This document shows, piece by piece, positions 9,431 to 18,322 of a stretch of DNA of 64,000 bases (positions are counted from its first letter, which is position 1; the number at the start of each line of letters is the position of its first letter). Source of the stretch: Clostridium sp. 1001271B_151109_B4 (lineage in GTDB: Bacteria; Bacillota; Clostridia; Clostridiales; Clostridiaceae); contig NZ_JADPBQ010000002.1 in NCBI RefSeq assembly GCF_015670405.1, positions 169,890 through 233,889 of the forward strand. Reading direction: 5' to 3'. Under the pieces are notes generated by a model. That model was given only the letters and a program-made list of their open reading frames with translations, had not been told where the DNA came from and searched no databases. Made by a program: the position numbers and the translations under genes.

Positions 9431-10675
9431 TTAGTTGTTGTTTATGTTAATAACATTATTTGCTTTTACTAGCATATCATTTACCTTTAAAGGAACATCA
9501 ACCTTTACAGTAAACATCATGTGCGCTCTATTAGCAACATCAGTCTTCTTATCTTTATCTAAATCATACATATCTTCTAATTTAATTTTAAAGTATGGAA
9601 CTTCCGGTCTTAAAACTTCGACTTCTTCACCTTCGAATACTCTATTCTTTTGAAGAACTGTTGCTGTCTTTGTTTCTGGATCATATGATTTAACCATACC
9701 AACTATTTCGTAATCTCTAACATAACCAGCATCATCATAGTTTTGTTCACCATTAATACCTAAATAGAATCCTGTATGATATGGTCTATGGCTTACTTTT
9801 CTAAGCATATCCATCCATTCATCTTTAAACTGGTAGTTGCTTGGATTTTCCCAGTAGCTGTCTAATGCTTCTCTATATGCTTTTACTACAGATGCAACAT
9901 AGAACTCACTCTTCATTCTTCCTTCTATCTTGAAAGAATAAATGCCACTCTTAACAAGTTCAGGAATATAATGAATCATACATAAGTCTTTTGAGTTCAT
10001 TATATATGTTCCATTATCGTCTTCTATTACAGGATAATATTCACCTGGTCTAGTTTCTTCAACTAGATGATATTTATATCTGCATACATTACCACATATT
10101 CCTTTGTTAGCATCTCTTTTAATCATATAATTTGATATTAGACATCTTCCAGAATAAGCAACACACATTGAACCATGAATAAATGCTTCAATATCGCATC
10201 CCTTTGGAATATTTTCAGTTACTTCATTTATTTCTTTAAAAGTTAATTCTCTAGCTAATACTATTCTTTTAACTCCTAAATCATACCAGAACTTAGTTGC
10301 CATCCAGTTAACAGTATTTGCTTGTGTACTTAAATGTATTTCTAATTCTGGCGCTACTTCTTTACATATAGCAATTAATGATGGATCTGCAACTATAACT
10401 GCATCTACACCTATATCATAAAGACCTTTTATATATTCTCCTGCTGAAGGCAAATCATGATTTCTAGCAAAAACATTTAATGTTACATAAATTTTCTTAC
10501 CTCTATCGTGACAATATTTAATACCTTCAATCATTTCTTCATTTGAAAAATTATTTGAAAATGCTCTAAGATTTAATTTGCCTCCACCAATATATACTGC
10601 GTCTGCTCCAAAATCTATAGCTATTTTTAGCTTTTCTAAATTACCAGCTGGTGCTAGTAGTTCAGGTTTTCTCAT
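9431..10675 (-). CDS. trhP: tRNA U34 hydroxylation protein, peptidase U32 family
   Basis: Members of this U32 family (TrhP, YrrN/YrrO in Bacillus) install 5-hydroxyuridine at tRNA position 34, using prephenate as a precursor. The N-terminus KPELLAPAGNLEKLKIAIDFGADAVYIG is the U32 barrel start. EAFIHGSMCVAYSGRCLISNY is the signature, followed by cysteines (GNVCRYKY, SKDLC) likely to bind an Fe-S cluster. A C-terminal beta domain follows (about residues 320-414). Bacillus has two paralogous genes here; only one is present. The next gene upstream encodes the methyltransferase that acts on the hydroxyuridine product. Confidence 0.9.
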   Translation of the reverse strand: MRKPELLAPAGNLEKLKIAIDFGADAVYIGGGKLNLRAFSNNFSNEEMIEGIKYCHDRGKKIYVTLNVFARNHDLPSAGEYIKGLYDIGVDAVIVADPSLIAICKEVAPELEIHLSTQANTVNWMATKFWYDLGVKRIVLARELTFKEINEVTENIPKGCDIEAFIHGSMCVAYSGRCLISNYMIKRDANKGICGNVCRYKYHLVEETRPGEYYPVIEDDNGTYIMNSKDLCMIHYIPELVKSGIYSFKIEGRMKSEFYVASVVKAYREALDSYWENPSNYQFKDEWMDMLRKVSHRPYHTGFYLGINGEQNYDDAGYVRDYEIVGMVKSYDPETKTATVLQKNRVFEGEEVEVLRPEVPYFKIKLEDMYDLDKDKKTDVANRAHMMFTVKVDVPLKVNDMLVKANNVININNN

Positions 10676-10679
10676 TGAT

Positions 10680-11324
10680 TTACCTCCTTCTAGTTATAGC
10701 AATTCCATCTCCCATTGGAATTACAGAAGTAATTAAGTCCTTATCTTGTGATACTAAATCTAAGTAAGTTCTCATTCTCTTAACTATTGTAATTTTTCTT
10801 CTTTTAACTAAATCATCACTTGCAACCATACCTCTAAATAAGACATTATCAGCGATTATTATTCCATCCTCTTTTAATAATCTTAAACAATGCGGTAAAA
10901 AGTGATTATAATGACCTTTTCCTGCATCCATGAAAATTAAATCATAAGGTTCTTCTAACTTTTCTAACACTTCAAGACAATCTCCCGCCTCTATGGTAAT
11001 ATTATTTTCTAACCCATATGTTTTTATATTTTCTTTTGCATATTTTATCATTTCTTCGCTTCTCTCTATGGTAGTTATATGAGGATTACATCCTGCTGCT
11101 TCATACATTATAATTGCAGAATATCCAATAGCAGTACCAAGCTCTAAAATTCTAAGTGGCTTTTTCATACTTACCATGAACTCTAAGAACTTTATAGTTT
11201 CTTTTTGAGCTATAGGCACTCCATTTTCCTTAGCGAAGTCTTCTAACTCTTTTAATTTCCCTTCACTTTCAGGAATCAATCCTCTAATATATTCCTCCAT
11301 ATAGTCGTAGGTAACTCCACTCAT
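10680..11324 (-). CDS. trmR: tRNA 5-hydroxyuridine methyltransferase TrmR
   Basis: TrmR (YrrM) methylates 5-hydroxyuridine-34 to 5-methoxyuridine using SAM. The protein has the class I O-methyltransferase fold. ILELGTAIGYSAIIM is the SAM-binding glycine loop, ITTIERSEEMIKYAKENI the acidic strand, and DLIFMDAGKGHY the metal/catalytic region, with IADNVLFRGMV downstream. Length (214) matches the family. It is 4 nt from trhP and 18 nt from mltG, so the three are one operon and the two tRNA-modifying steps are encoded side by side. Confidence 0.9.
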   Translation of the reverse strand: MSGVTYDYMEEYIRGLIPESEGKLKELEDFAKENGVPIAQKETIKFLEFMVSMKKPLRILELGTAIGYSAIIMYEAAGCNPHITTIERSEEMIKYAKENIKTYGLENNITIEAGDCLEVLEKLEEPYDLIFMDAGKGHYNHFLPHCLRLLKEDGIIIADNVLFRGMVASDDLVKRRKITIVKRMRTYLDLVSQDKDLITSVIPMGDGIAITRRR

Positions 11325-11342
11325 ACTAAACCTCCGTATATG

Positions 11343-12392
11343 TTAATATCCTAATTCTTCTTTTTTCTTTAAGAAATCATCATAATTATTTGTAAAATAA
11401 TGTTCATCATCAGATGCTAACAGATAAAATAAATAATCTGTACTTGCAGGATTTAATGCTGCTTTAATTGATTCTAAACCTGGATTACATATTGCACCTA
11501 CTGGTAAACCTTTGTATAAATATGTATTATATTTTGATTCAATTGCTAAATGCCTATTTCTAACACTTTCAATATAATATCCATGTGCATAAATTACAGT
11601 TGCATCAATTTGAAGTGGCATACTTTGTCTTAATCTATTATAAATAACTGATGCAATTAATGGTCTATCTTCATCCACTCTTGCTTCTTTTTCTATAATA
11701 GATGCAACATTAACTACTTTTTCAACATCAGCTTCAGTAATAGTATCACTAGCAGTAATTTCTTTAAATACTTCTTCAAATCTCTTTATCATTGTTTCAA
11801 TTATGTATTGTGGTTCAACACCAAGTTCAAAGCTATATGTATCTGGAAATAAAAATCCCTCTAAATTATATCTTTTCTCTGGATTATCCTTTACATATGA
11901 TGGTAAGGGATAACTTTTTACTGCATTTATGAATTCATCTGAAGTACATACTTCTTGTTCTTGTAGTCTAGCTGCAATGTCTTCAATATTGAAACCTTCT
12001 GGAATAGTAACAGTTATTGCATTCTTATTATTTGCATCCCTTAAAGTTTCTGCTATTTCTTTTACTGACATTTCCTTTTCTAAAGTATGACTTCCTGGAA
12101 CAACTTCTAAATTTAGTCCAGTTAATTTTGCATATAATTTTATAATTAACGGACTTTTTATTTTATTTTCATTTTTCAACTTAGAGAGAATATTATAAAA
12201 GCTATCTCCATCTTCAACTAAAACTACTTCTTCATTAGAAATTTTAAGTGGTTTATTTATTGTAGATGTAAATTTGAAAATTCCTAAAAATAAAATAATA
12301 ATCAATATAAAACCAATAATTATGTTTGAATTTCTTTTTCTCTGTTTTCTTCTTCTTTTTACTTTGCCGGTATTTTTAACCTTTTTCTTCAT
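11343..12392 (-). CDS. mltG: Endolytic transglycosylase MltG
   Basis: MltG cleaves nascent peptidoglycan strands at the membrane. A very basic N-terminus (residues 1-22) precedes one transmembrane helix (about 23-43). A LysM-like region follows, and then the YceG catalytic domain, with the active-site segment VASIIEKEARVDEDRPLIASVIYNRL split around the catalytic Glu. LEGFLFPDTYSF and LPVGAICNPGLESIKAALNP are conserved family blocks. Length (349) is typical. It belongs to the yrrL-yrrM-yrrO-udk arrangement. Confidence 0.95.
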   Translation of the reverse strand: MKKKVKNTGKVKRRRKQRKRNSNIIIGFILIIILFLGIFKFTSTINKPLKISNEEVVLVEDGDSFYNILSKLKNENKIKSPLIIKLYAKLTGLNLEVVPGSHTLEKEMSVKEIAETLRDANNKNAITVTIPEGFNIEDIAARLQEQEVCTSDEFINAVKSYPLPSYVKDNPEKRYNLEGFLFPDTYSFELGVEPQYIIETMIKRFEEVFKEITASDTITEADVEKVVNVASIIEKEARVDEDRPLIASVIYNRLRQSMPLQIDATVIYAHGYYIESVRNRHLAIESKYNTYLYKGLPVGAICNPGLESIKAALNPASTDYLFYLLASDDEHYFTNNYDDFLKKKEELGY

Positions 12393-12413
12393 AAATACCC
12401 CCTGTATTTAAAA

Positions 12414-12441
12414 GTGAATAGCTAAAAACTTAGCTATTCAC
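12414..12441 (-). terminator. Intrinsic terminator of typA
   Basis: A perfect 11-bp hairpin (GTGAATAGCTA/TAGCTATTCAC) lies 40 nt beyond typA. The T tail on the minus strand is short (TTTTAAA). Confidence 0.65.
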
Positions 12442-12483
12442 TATTATAATACTTTTCTATGAAATTATAAACAATTTACATAA

Positions 12484-14310
12484 TTATTTTTTGCTTCTGC
12501 TTATCATTCTCTTTCTTTCAGCAGCATCTAAGTATCTCTTTCTGATTCTTATGCTTTCTGGAGTAACTTCAACTAATTCATCATTTCCTATGAATTCAAT
12601 TGATTGCTCTAAAGTTAATGTTGTAACTGGTACTAATTTAACAGCATCATCAGAACCTGAAGCTCTTGTATTTGTTAACTTCTTACCTTTACAAACGTTG
12701 ATATCTAAATCTTCAGCTCTAGCACATTCTCCTACTACCATTCCTTGGTATACTGGTGTACCTGGAGTTATGAATAATCTACCTCTTTCTTGAGCATTGA
12801 ATAATCCATAAGCAATTGCTTCACCTTGTTCAAATGAAACTATTGATCCCCTGCTTCTAGCTTCGATTTCACCCTTGTATGGTGCATATCCTTCAAATAC
12901 GTGGTTCATGATACCATTACCCTTTGTATCTGTCATGAATTCATTTCTGAATCCGATAAGCCCTCTAGCAGGGATAACAAACTCTAATCTTGTATATCCA
13001 TTAACAGCAGATGTCATATTAACCATTTCAGCTTTTCTTGGTCCCATTTTTTCCATAACAGCACCCATGAATTCTTCTGGAACGTCTATTGTTAAGTATT
13101 CCATTGGTTCTAACTTCTTACCATTTTCTTCTTTGAATATAACAGATGGTTTAGAAACTTGTAATTCAAATCCTTCTCTTCTCATTGTTTCTATAAGAAC
13201 TGATAAGTGAAGTTCTCCTCTTCCTGATACTTCGAAGCAATCTGGAGTTATTTCTCTAACTCTTAAACTTACGTTAGTTTCTAATTCTTTCATTAATCTA
13301 TCTCTTAAATGTCTAGATGTAACAAATTCTCCTTCTTTACCTGCAAATGGTGAATCATTTACCATGAAGTTCATGTTAAGTGTTGGTTCATCAATTTCAA
13401 TGAATGGTAAAGCTTCTGGATTTGAAGCATCTGCAATTGTTTCACCAATGTTAGCATCCATAATACCACTTACTGCTATTATATCTCCAAGTCCTGCTTC
13501 TTCAACTTCTTCTCTCTTTAATCCATTGTATCCAAATACAGCTGTTATTTTGTAATTAGATTTTGTCCCATCTTGTCTTACTAAAGTAACGTTTTGGTTC
13601 TTTTTAACAGTTCCTCTATGTACTTTACCGATAGCTATTTTTCCAACGAAAGCATTACTATCTAAAGTAGTAACAAGCATTTGTAATGGTCCATCAATGT
13701 ATCCCTTTGGTGGTTCAACATGATCTATTATTGTTTTAAATAATGGTTCCATTCCATCATTTGTATCTTCAACATTAAATCTAGCAAATCCTTCTCTAGC
13801 TGAAGCATAGATTATTGGGAAGTCTAATTGTTCATCATCCGCACCTAATTCTAAGAATAAGTCAAATACTTCATCAATAACTTCTTCTGGTCTTGCATTT
13901 GGTTTATCTATTTTATTTATAACAACGATTGGCTTTAATTTTAATTCTAAAGCTTTCTTTAAAACGAACTTAGTTTGAGGCATTGGTCCTTCATAAGAAT
14001 CAACAACAAGTAAAACTGAGTCAACCATTTTAAGTACACGTTCAACTTCTCCACCAAAGTCAGCATGCCCTGGTGTATCAACTATATTGATTTTTATCCC
14101 ATTGTACATTACAGCAGTATTCTTAGAAAGAATAGTGATTCCTCTTTCCTTTTCTAAATCGTTAGAGTCCATTACTCTTTCATCCATTTTTTCATTTGAT
14201 CTAAATACGTGACTTTCTTTAAACATGGCATCAACTAATGTTGTCTTACCATGGTCAACGTGAGCTATAATAGCTATATTTCTAATGTCGTCTCTAGTTA
14301 TTAATTCCAT
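12484..14310 (-). CDS. typA: Ribosome-associated GTPase TypA/BipA
   Basis: BipA is a translational GTPase that binds the 70S ribosome at the factor site and assists assembly or stress adaptation. The G domain shows G1 (AHVDHGKTT), G2 (ERGITI), G3 (DTPGHADF) and G4 (NKIDKP). Domains II, III and V follow, with the BipA-specific C-terminal domain ending in [13 protein letters not shown]. Length (608) is standard. The ATG is preceded by GGAGG. It has its own terminator and sits between rnj and mltG. Confidence 0.97.
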   Translation of the reverse strand: MELITRDDIRNIAIIAHVDHGKTTLVDAMFKESHVFRSNEKMDERVMDSNDLEKERGITILSKNTAVMYNGIKINIVDTPGHADFGGEVERVLKMVDSVLLVVDSYEGPMPQTKFVLKKALELKLKPIVVINKIDKPNARPEEVIDEVFDLFLELGADDEQLDFPIIYASAREGFARFNVEDTNDGMEPLFKTIIDHVEPPKGYIDGPLQMLVTTLDSNAFVGKIAIGKVHRGTVKKNQNVTLVRQDGTKSNYKITAVFGYNGLKREEVEEAGLGDIIAVSGIMDANIGETIADASNPEALPFIEIDEPTLNMNFMVNDSPFAGKEGEFVTSRHLRDRLMKELETNVSLRVREITPDCFEVSGRGELHLSVLIETMRREGFELQVSKPSVIFKEENGKKLEPMEYLTIDVPEEFMGAVMEKMGPRKAEMVNMTSAVNGYTRLEFVIPARGLIGFRNEFMTDTKGNGIMNHVFEGYAPYKGEIEARSRGSIVSFEQGEAIAYGLFNAQERGRLFITPGTPVYQGMVVGECARAEDLDINVCKGKKLTNTRASGSDDAVKLVPVTTLTLEQSIEFIGNDELVEVTPESIRIRKRYLDAAERKRMISRSKK

Positions 14311-14571
14311 TTAACTTCCTCCATTAACTTTAATTATGAACTTAAACATAAAATTTAAATTCATTGCTTTTATTTTAAAGGCTTATCTTTCTTTTTTAAC
14401 CAAGCATCCAAAGTTCATATTGCCTTTGCTTTGCCAAGTTAATGAAAGTTCAAATTACTAAATCTTAAAATAATCAACATCAAATTATGTAACAAAATAA
14501 GATAATAAACTATGTACTTAAGATTTAGATTTTTAGCTTTGTAAACCTATAAATATTTTACCCAAAAAGAA
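14311..14571. other. Spacer upstream of typA
   Basis: I see no gene in this AT-rich 260-bp stretch. It contains imperfect short repeats (AAAGTTCA/GAAAGTTCAAAT around 14410-14455) but no structure that I can assign. Confidence 0.5.
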
Positions 14572-14595
14572 AATTGGATACACTCGTATCCAATT
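14572..14595 (-). terminator. Intrinsic terminator of rnj
   Basis: A 10-bp perfect stem (AATTGGATAC/GTATCCAATT, 4-nt loop) is followed on the minus strand by TTCTTTTTGGG. Confidence 0.85.
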
Positions 14596-14647
14596 CCCAA
14601 ATCCATCAATTATTCTACTATTTTCTCAGCAACTTGTCAACTACGAC

Positions 14648-16315
14648 TTAAATTTCCATAATAATAGGTAAAATCATTGGCTTTCTCTTTGTCTTCTCAT
14701 AAAGATAACTTCTAAGTTCATCTCTAACATTTGACTTTAATGTTGCCCAATCAGTAATATTCTTTTCTTCACAATCAAGCAAAGTATTTCTAACTATTTC
14801 TCTAGCCTCATCAATTAACCCTTCTGATTCCCTAACATATACGAAACCTCTTGATATAATATCTGGGCCAGCTACTATAGTTTTAGTTTCTTTAGATAAA
14901 GTAACTACTACTGTTAATATACCATCTTGAGATAAATGCTTTCTATCTCTTAATACTATATTTCCAACATCTCCAACTCCAAGACCATCTACAAAAATTT
15001 GACCTGAAATAACAGTTCCATTTTTCTTTATGCCATTTCTGGTAACTTCTATAACATCTCCAACTTCAGGAATAACTACATTTTTAGAATCTAATCCTAA
15101 TTTAATAGCTAATTCACCATGTTGTTTTAAATGTCTGTATTCACCATGGACAGGTATAAAATGTCTTGGTTTTACTAAAGTTTGCATTAGTTTTAATTCT
15201 TCTTGACATGCATGCCCTGATACATGTATATTTTCTGCAGAATCATAAATAACTTCTGCTCCTTTTTTAAATAATTGATTTACAACTTTTGATACAAGCT
15301 TTTCATTTCCTGGAATAGGTGTAGCTGAAATAATTATTGTATCACCTTCAACTATATTTACCTTTCTATGCTCAGATGCAGCCATTCTAGATAATGCAGA
15401 CATTGGCTCTCCTTGACTTCCAGTAGTAATGATTACAACTTGATCATTATTATATTTATTAATTTGGTCAATAGAGACTAATGTATTATCATCAACCTCA
15501 ATATATCCTAATTCAATTGCAACATTCATTATATTTTCCATACTTCTTCCTGATACAGCAACTTTTCTGCCATATACTGAAGCAGCCTGTATTATTTGTT
15601 GGATTCTATGAATATTAGAAGCAAATGTCGCAATAATTATTCTTCCCTTAGTTTTTCCAAATATTCTTACAAGACTTTCTCCAACAATTTTTTCTGATTT
15701 TGTATATCCTGACTTTTCAACATTAGTTGAATCAGCCATCATTGCTAAAACACCTTTTTTACCCAATTCAGCAAATCTTGCAAAATCCATAGGTTCTCCA
15801 TCTATAGGCGTATAATCCACCTTAAAATCTCCAGTATGAAGTACCACTCCTAAAGGTGTATGAATAGCAATTGCAACAGAATCTGCAATTGAGTGATTTG
15901 TTTTAATAAATTCAACAGAAACAGAGTTTAATCTAATTACATCTCTTGGTTTTACCCTAATAAGTTCAGTAGTACTTAGTAAACCATGTTCCTTTAATTT
16001 AGTTTCGACAATTCCTAATGTTAATTTTGTCCCATAAACCGGAACATTTAATTGTTTTAATACATATGGTAATGCACCGATGTGATCTTCATGACCATGA
16101 GTCAAGAAAATCCCAGATACTTTTTCTTTATTTTTTATAAGGTACGTTATATCAGGTATAACTAAATCAATTCCGAACATATCTTCATCAGGGAATTTTA
16201 ATCCACAATCAATTACTACAATATCATTTTTGTATTCGATAGCAGTTAAATTTTTCCCAATTTCATTAACTCCACCTAATGGTATAATCTTAACCTTAGC
16301 TTTTTCATTCTTCAT
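14648..16315 (-). CDS. rnj: Ribonuclease J
   Basis: RNase J is the 5'-to-3' exo/endoribonuclease of Firmicutes mRNA decay and rRNA maturation. The metallo-beta-lactamase core has the zinc motif HGHEDHIG (near residue 74) and HTGDFKVDYTP. The beta-CASP insert shows GSQGEPMSALSRMA and HVSGHACQEEL, and the C-terminal domain starts near residue 460. Length is 555. The single gene here cannot be assigned to J1 or J2. It follows fur, the gene order I know from other clostridia. Confidence 0.95.
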   Translation of the reverse strand: MKNEKAKVKIIPLGGVNEIGKNLTAIEYKNDIVVIDCGLKFPDEDMFGIDLVIPDITYLIKNKEKVSGIFLTHGHEDHIGALPYVLKQLNVPVYGTKLTLGIVETKLKEHGLLSTTELIRVKPRDVIRLNSVSVEFIKTNHSIADSVAIAIHTPLGVVLHTGDFKVDYTPIDGEPMDFARFAELGKKGVLAMMADSTNVEKSGYTKSEKIVGESLVRIFGKTKGRIIIATFASNIHRIQQIIQAASVYGRKVAVSGRSMENIMNVAIELGYIEVDDNTLVSIDQINKYNNDQVVIITTGSQGEPMSALSRMAASEHRKVNIVEGDTIIISATPIPGNEKLVSKVVNQLFKKGAEVIYDSAENIHVSGHACQEELKLMQTLVKPRHFIPVHGEYRHLKQHGELAIKLGLDSKNVVIPEVGDVIEVTRNGIKKNGTVISGQIFVDGLGVGDVGNIVLRDRKHLSQDGILTVVVTLSKETKTIVAGPDIISRGFVYVRESEGLIDEAREIVRNTLLDCEEKNITDWATLKSNVRDELRSYLYEKTKRKPMILPIIMEI

Positions 16316-16377
16316 ATGTCCCCTCCTTCTTTTCTCTTTTATGTAATCACAAGCAATACCTTTTTTAAATACTACTC

Positions 16378-16842
16378 TTAATTTTCACCCTTATGTTTTT
16401 TACAGCATTCAGAACAAATCCCAAAAAATTTAACACTATGATCTAAAATTTTAAATCCATATGCACCTTCAATTCTTGCTTCTAATTCATCTAGAAGATC
16501 ATCTTGCACCTCATATACAGCCTTGCACTCATTACATACTAAATGATGATGTCTATGTTCTTCTTCACTATGAACTAATTCATACCTGCTGCAACCATCA
16601 TTTAAATCTAATTTAAAAATAACACCTATCTCTTCTAACAATAAAACTGTTCTATATACTGTAGCTAACCCAATATCAGGACATACTTTCTTTACCTCAT
16701 CATATATCTCTTCTGCGGTTAAGTGTTCTCCTTCTTTTTCGATGATTATATCTACAATAGCTCTTCTTTGAGGCGTTAACTTATAGCCCTTTTGTTTTAA
16801 GTTTTCTTTTAATAATTCAATATCCACATTAACTGTGCTCAT
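16378..16842 (-). CDS. fur: Ferric uptake regulator family protein (Fur)
   Basis: This Fur-family metal-dependent repressor has a winged-helix domain (YKLTPQRRAIVDII, CPDIGLATVYRTV) and a dimerisation domain. The latter carries the metal-binding HRHHHLVC segment and two CxxC pairs (CNEC, CSEC) for structural zinc. The reading frame extends upstream into the DUF1292 gene. The ATG at 16842 has GAGGTG 6-7 nt upstream and starts MSTVNVDIELL, so I chose it. Fur rather than PerR or Zur is inferred from the alaS-ruvX-fur-rnj gene order. Confidence 0.9.
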   Translation of the reverse strand: MSTVNVDIELLKENLKQKGYKLTPQRRAIVDIIIEKEGEHLTAEEIYDEVKKVCPDIGLATVYRTVLLLEEIGVIFKLDLNDGCSRYELVHSEEEHRHHHLVCNECKAVYEVQDDLLDELEARIEGAYGFKILDHSVKFFGICSECCKKHKGEN

Positions 16843-16864
16843 ATTTAACACCTCATTTCTTTTT

Positions 16865-17140
16865 TTATTCTTCATCCATGAAAATTGTGTTATAAGCTTC
16901 TTCTATAGCTGCTAACTCAACTTCGTTATCAATTAATTCAAACATATCTTCATTTTCTTCATCTTTAATTACCTTTAAAGCAAAAGGATTTTCATCTTCA
17001 TATCCAGCTTCTTGAACTATAACATATTCACTTTTTTCTTCTGTTTCTGGATTAACCATATCAAAGAATGCTATTACATTTAAGTTTATTTCATTTCCAT
17101 CTTCATCGAATAATTGTATTGTCTTTAAATCTTTTTCCAT
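16865..17140 (-). CDS. DUF1292 protein (YrzB-like)
   Basis: This is a small acidic 91-residue protein with the DUF1292 pattern: an N-terminal beta segment (IQLFDEDGNEINLNVIAFFD), the central EKSEYVIVQEA, and an acidic C-terminus. The gene regularly accompanies ruvX and ireB in Firmicutes. Function is unknown. It ends 22 nt before the fur start, so they are probably co-transcribed. An AGGAGT Shine-Dalgarno precedes the ATG. Confidence 0.85.
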   Translation of the reverse strand: MEKDLKTIQLFDEDGNEINLNVIAFFDMVNPETEEKSEYVIVQEAGYEDENPFALKVIKDEENEDMFELIDNEVELAAIEEAYNTIFMDEE

Positions 17141-17366
17141 TATTATAACTCCTCTTTATCATCATAATTGTTTCTTATATTATTACACAAAAAACTTAAA
17201 CTGCAAACAGTTAATTTTAAGTAAAAGATAATAAGTAATAAATAATAACTATTAACAAAAACTCTTTATAGTTTTTTTGATACTTTCACAAACTAATATT
17301 TAAACCAATTAATCTAATGCCTGGTAAATACCACCTTTTAAATATTTTTACCTATTACCTTCTACC

Positions 17367-17789
17367 TTATTTAGATGTTAATCTTAAGCGATCTAAATAA
17401 CCTTGCAGTATATATGTAGCTGCAATTTTATCAACAATTTTCTTTCTTTTATTTCTAGAAAGATCCGCTTCTAACATAGCTCTATGTGCTGCAACTGTTG
17501 TTAATCTTTCATCCCACATTTCTATAGGTAAGCCTGTTTTTTCTTTAAGCAATTCTGAAAATTCTAAAGCTTTTTCCCCAGCCTCACCAATAGTTCCATT
17601 CATATTTTTAGGTAATCCAACTACTATTGTTTCAACGCCGTATTCCTTACATATCTTATGAACTTCTTCTAAATCCTGTTCCTTTTTACTTCTTCTAATA
17701 GTTGTTATACCTTGTGCTGTCCATCCTAATGGATCACTTAAAGCAACTCCAATAGTTTTTGAACCCATATCAAGTCCTAATATTCTCAT
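17367..17789 (-). CDS. ruvX: RuvX/YqgF Holliday-junction resolvase-like nuclease
   Basis: YqgF/RuvX has an RNase H fold and takes part in pre-16S rRNA maturation and possibly recombination. The N-terminal motif [18 protein letters not shown] carries the catalytic Asp. [11 protein letters not shown] and the C-terminal [10 protein letters not shown] supply further acidic residues. Length (140) is typical. It lies between ireB and the DUF1292 gene, as in most clostridia. The next gene starts 226 nt downstream, so it may end its own transcript. Confidence 0.92.
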   Translation of the reverse strand: MRILGLDMGSKTIGVALSDPLGWTAQGITTIRRSKKEQDLEEVHKICKEYGVETIVVGLPKNMNGTIGEAGEKALEFSELLKEKTGLPIEMWDERLTTVAAHRAMLEADLSRNKRKKIVDKIAATYILQGYLDRLRLTSK

Positions 17790-17900
17790 AGAAACTCCTT
17801 TGCATTTCTTTTAATAAGTAACGTATTTATTTATAATAACTTTTATACAATTATTTTTCTAGTCTTAAATTACTTATAACACTTTAATTTTTTTATAAAT

Positions 17901-17929
17901 AAAAGGCGCCCGCTAAACGGGCACCTTTT
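17901..17929 (-). terminator. Intrinsic terminator of ireB
   Basis: A GC-rich 12-bp stem (AAAAGGTGCCCG/CGGGCGCCTTTT on the minus strand, one mismatch) overlaps the last stop-codon bases of ireB and is followed by TTTTATTTA. Confidence 0.88.
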
Positions 17930-18185
17930 ATTTAATATCTAGATAAGATTTTATTACCTCTTCAAGTATTTCATCTCTTTCGAGTTTTCTAAGTAAAGCT
18001 CTTGCTCCGTTATAACTAGTAATGTAAGAAGGGTCCCCTGAAATCAGATATCCTACCAATTGGTTTATTGGGTTATATCCCTTTTCTTTCAATGCTGTAT
18101 ATACATCATTTAAAATTGATTTAGTTAAATCCTCTTTGTTAATGTTTAAGTCAAATTGCATTGTTCTATCAAGATTATTTTCCAT
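17928..18185 (-). CDS. ireB: IreB-family regulatory phosphoprotein (DUF965)
   Basis: IreB is a small protein phosphorylated by PASTA kinases in enterococci, where it affects cephalosporin resistance. The 85 residues carry the family pattern: DRTMQFDLN near the N-terminus (with the phosphorylatable Thr), [29 protein letters not shown] split across the middle, and a charged C-terminus. It sits between alaS and ruvX, the standard neighbourhood. Confidence 0.93.
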   Translation of the reverse strand: MENNLDRTMQFDLNINKEDLTKSILNDVYTALKEKGYNPINQLVGYLISGDPSYITSYNGARALLRKLERDEILEEVIKSYLDIK

Positions 18186-18322
18186 ATTGTAGCTGCTACT
18201 TGCAGCTTCACCCCCTTACGAAAGTATTTTTATTTATTCTTAATCATTTGAAATATTAACTAATTACTTTATCTAACTATATTATAACCTAAATTTACAT
18301 AATTGTATACTATTTCAACTAA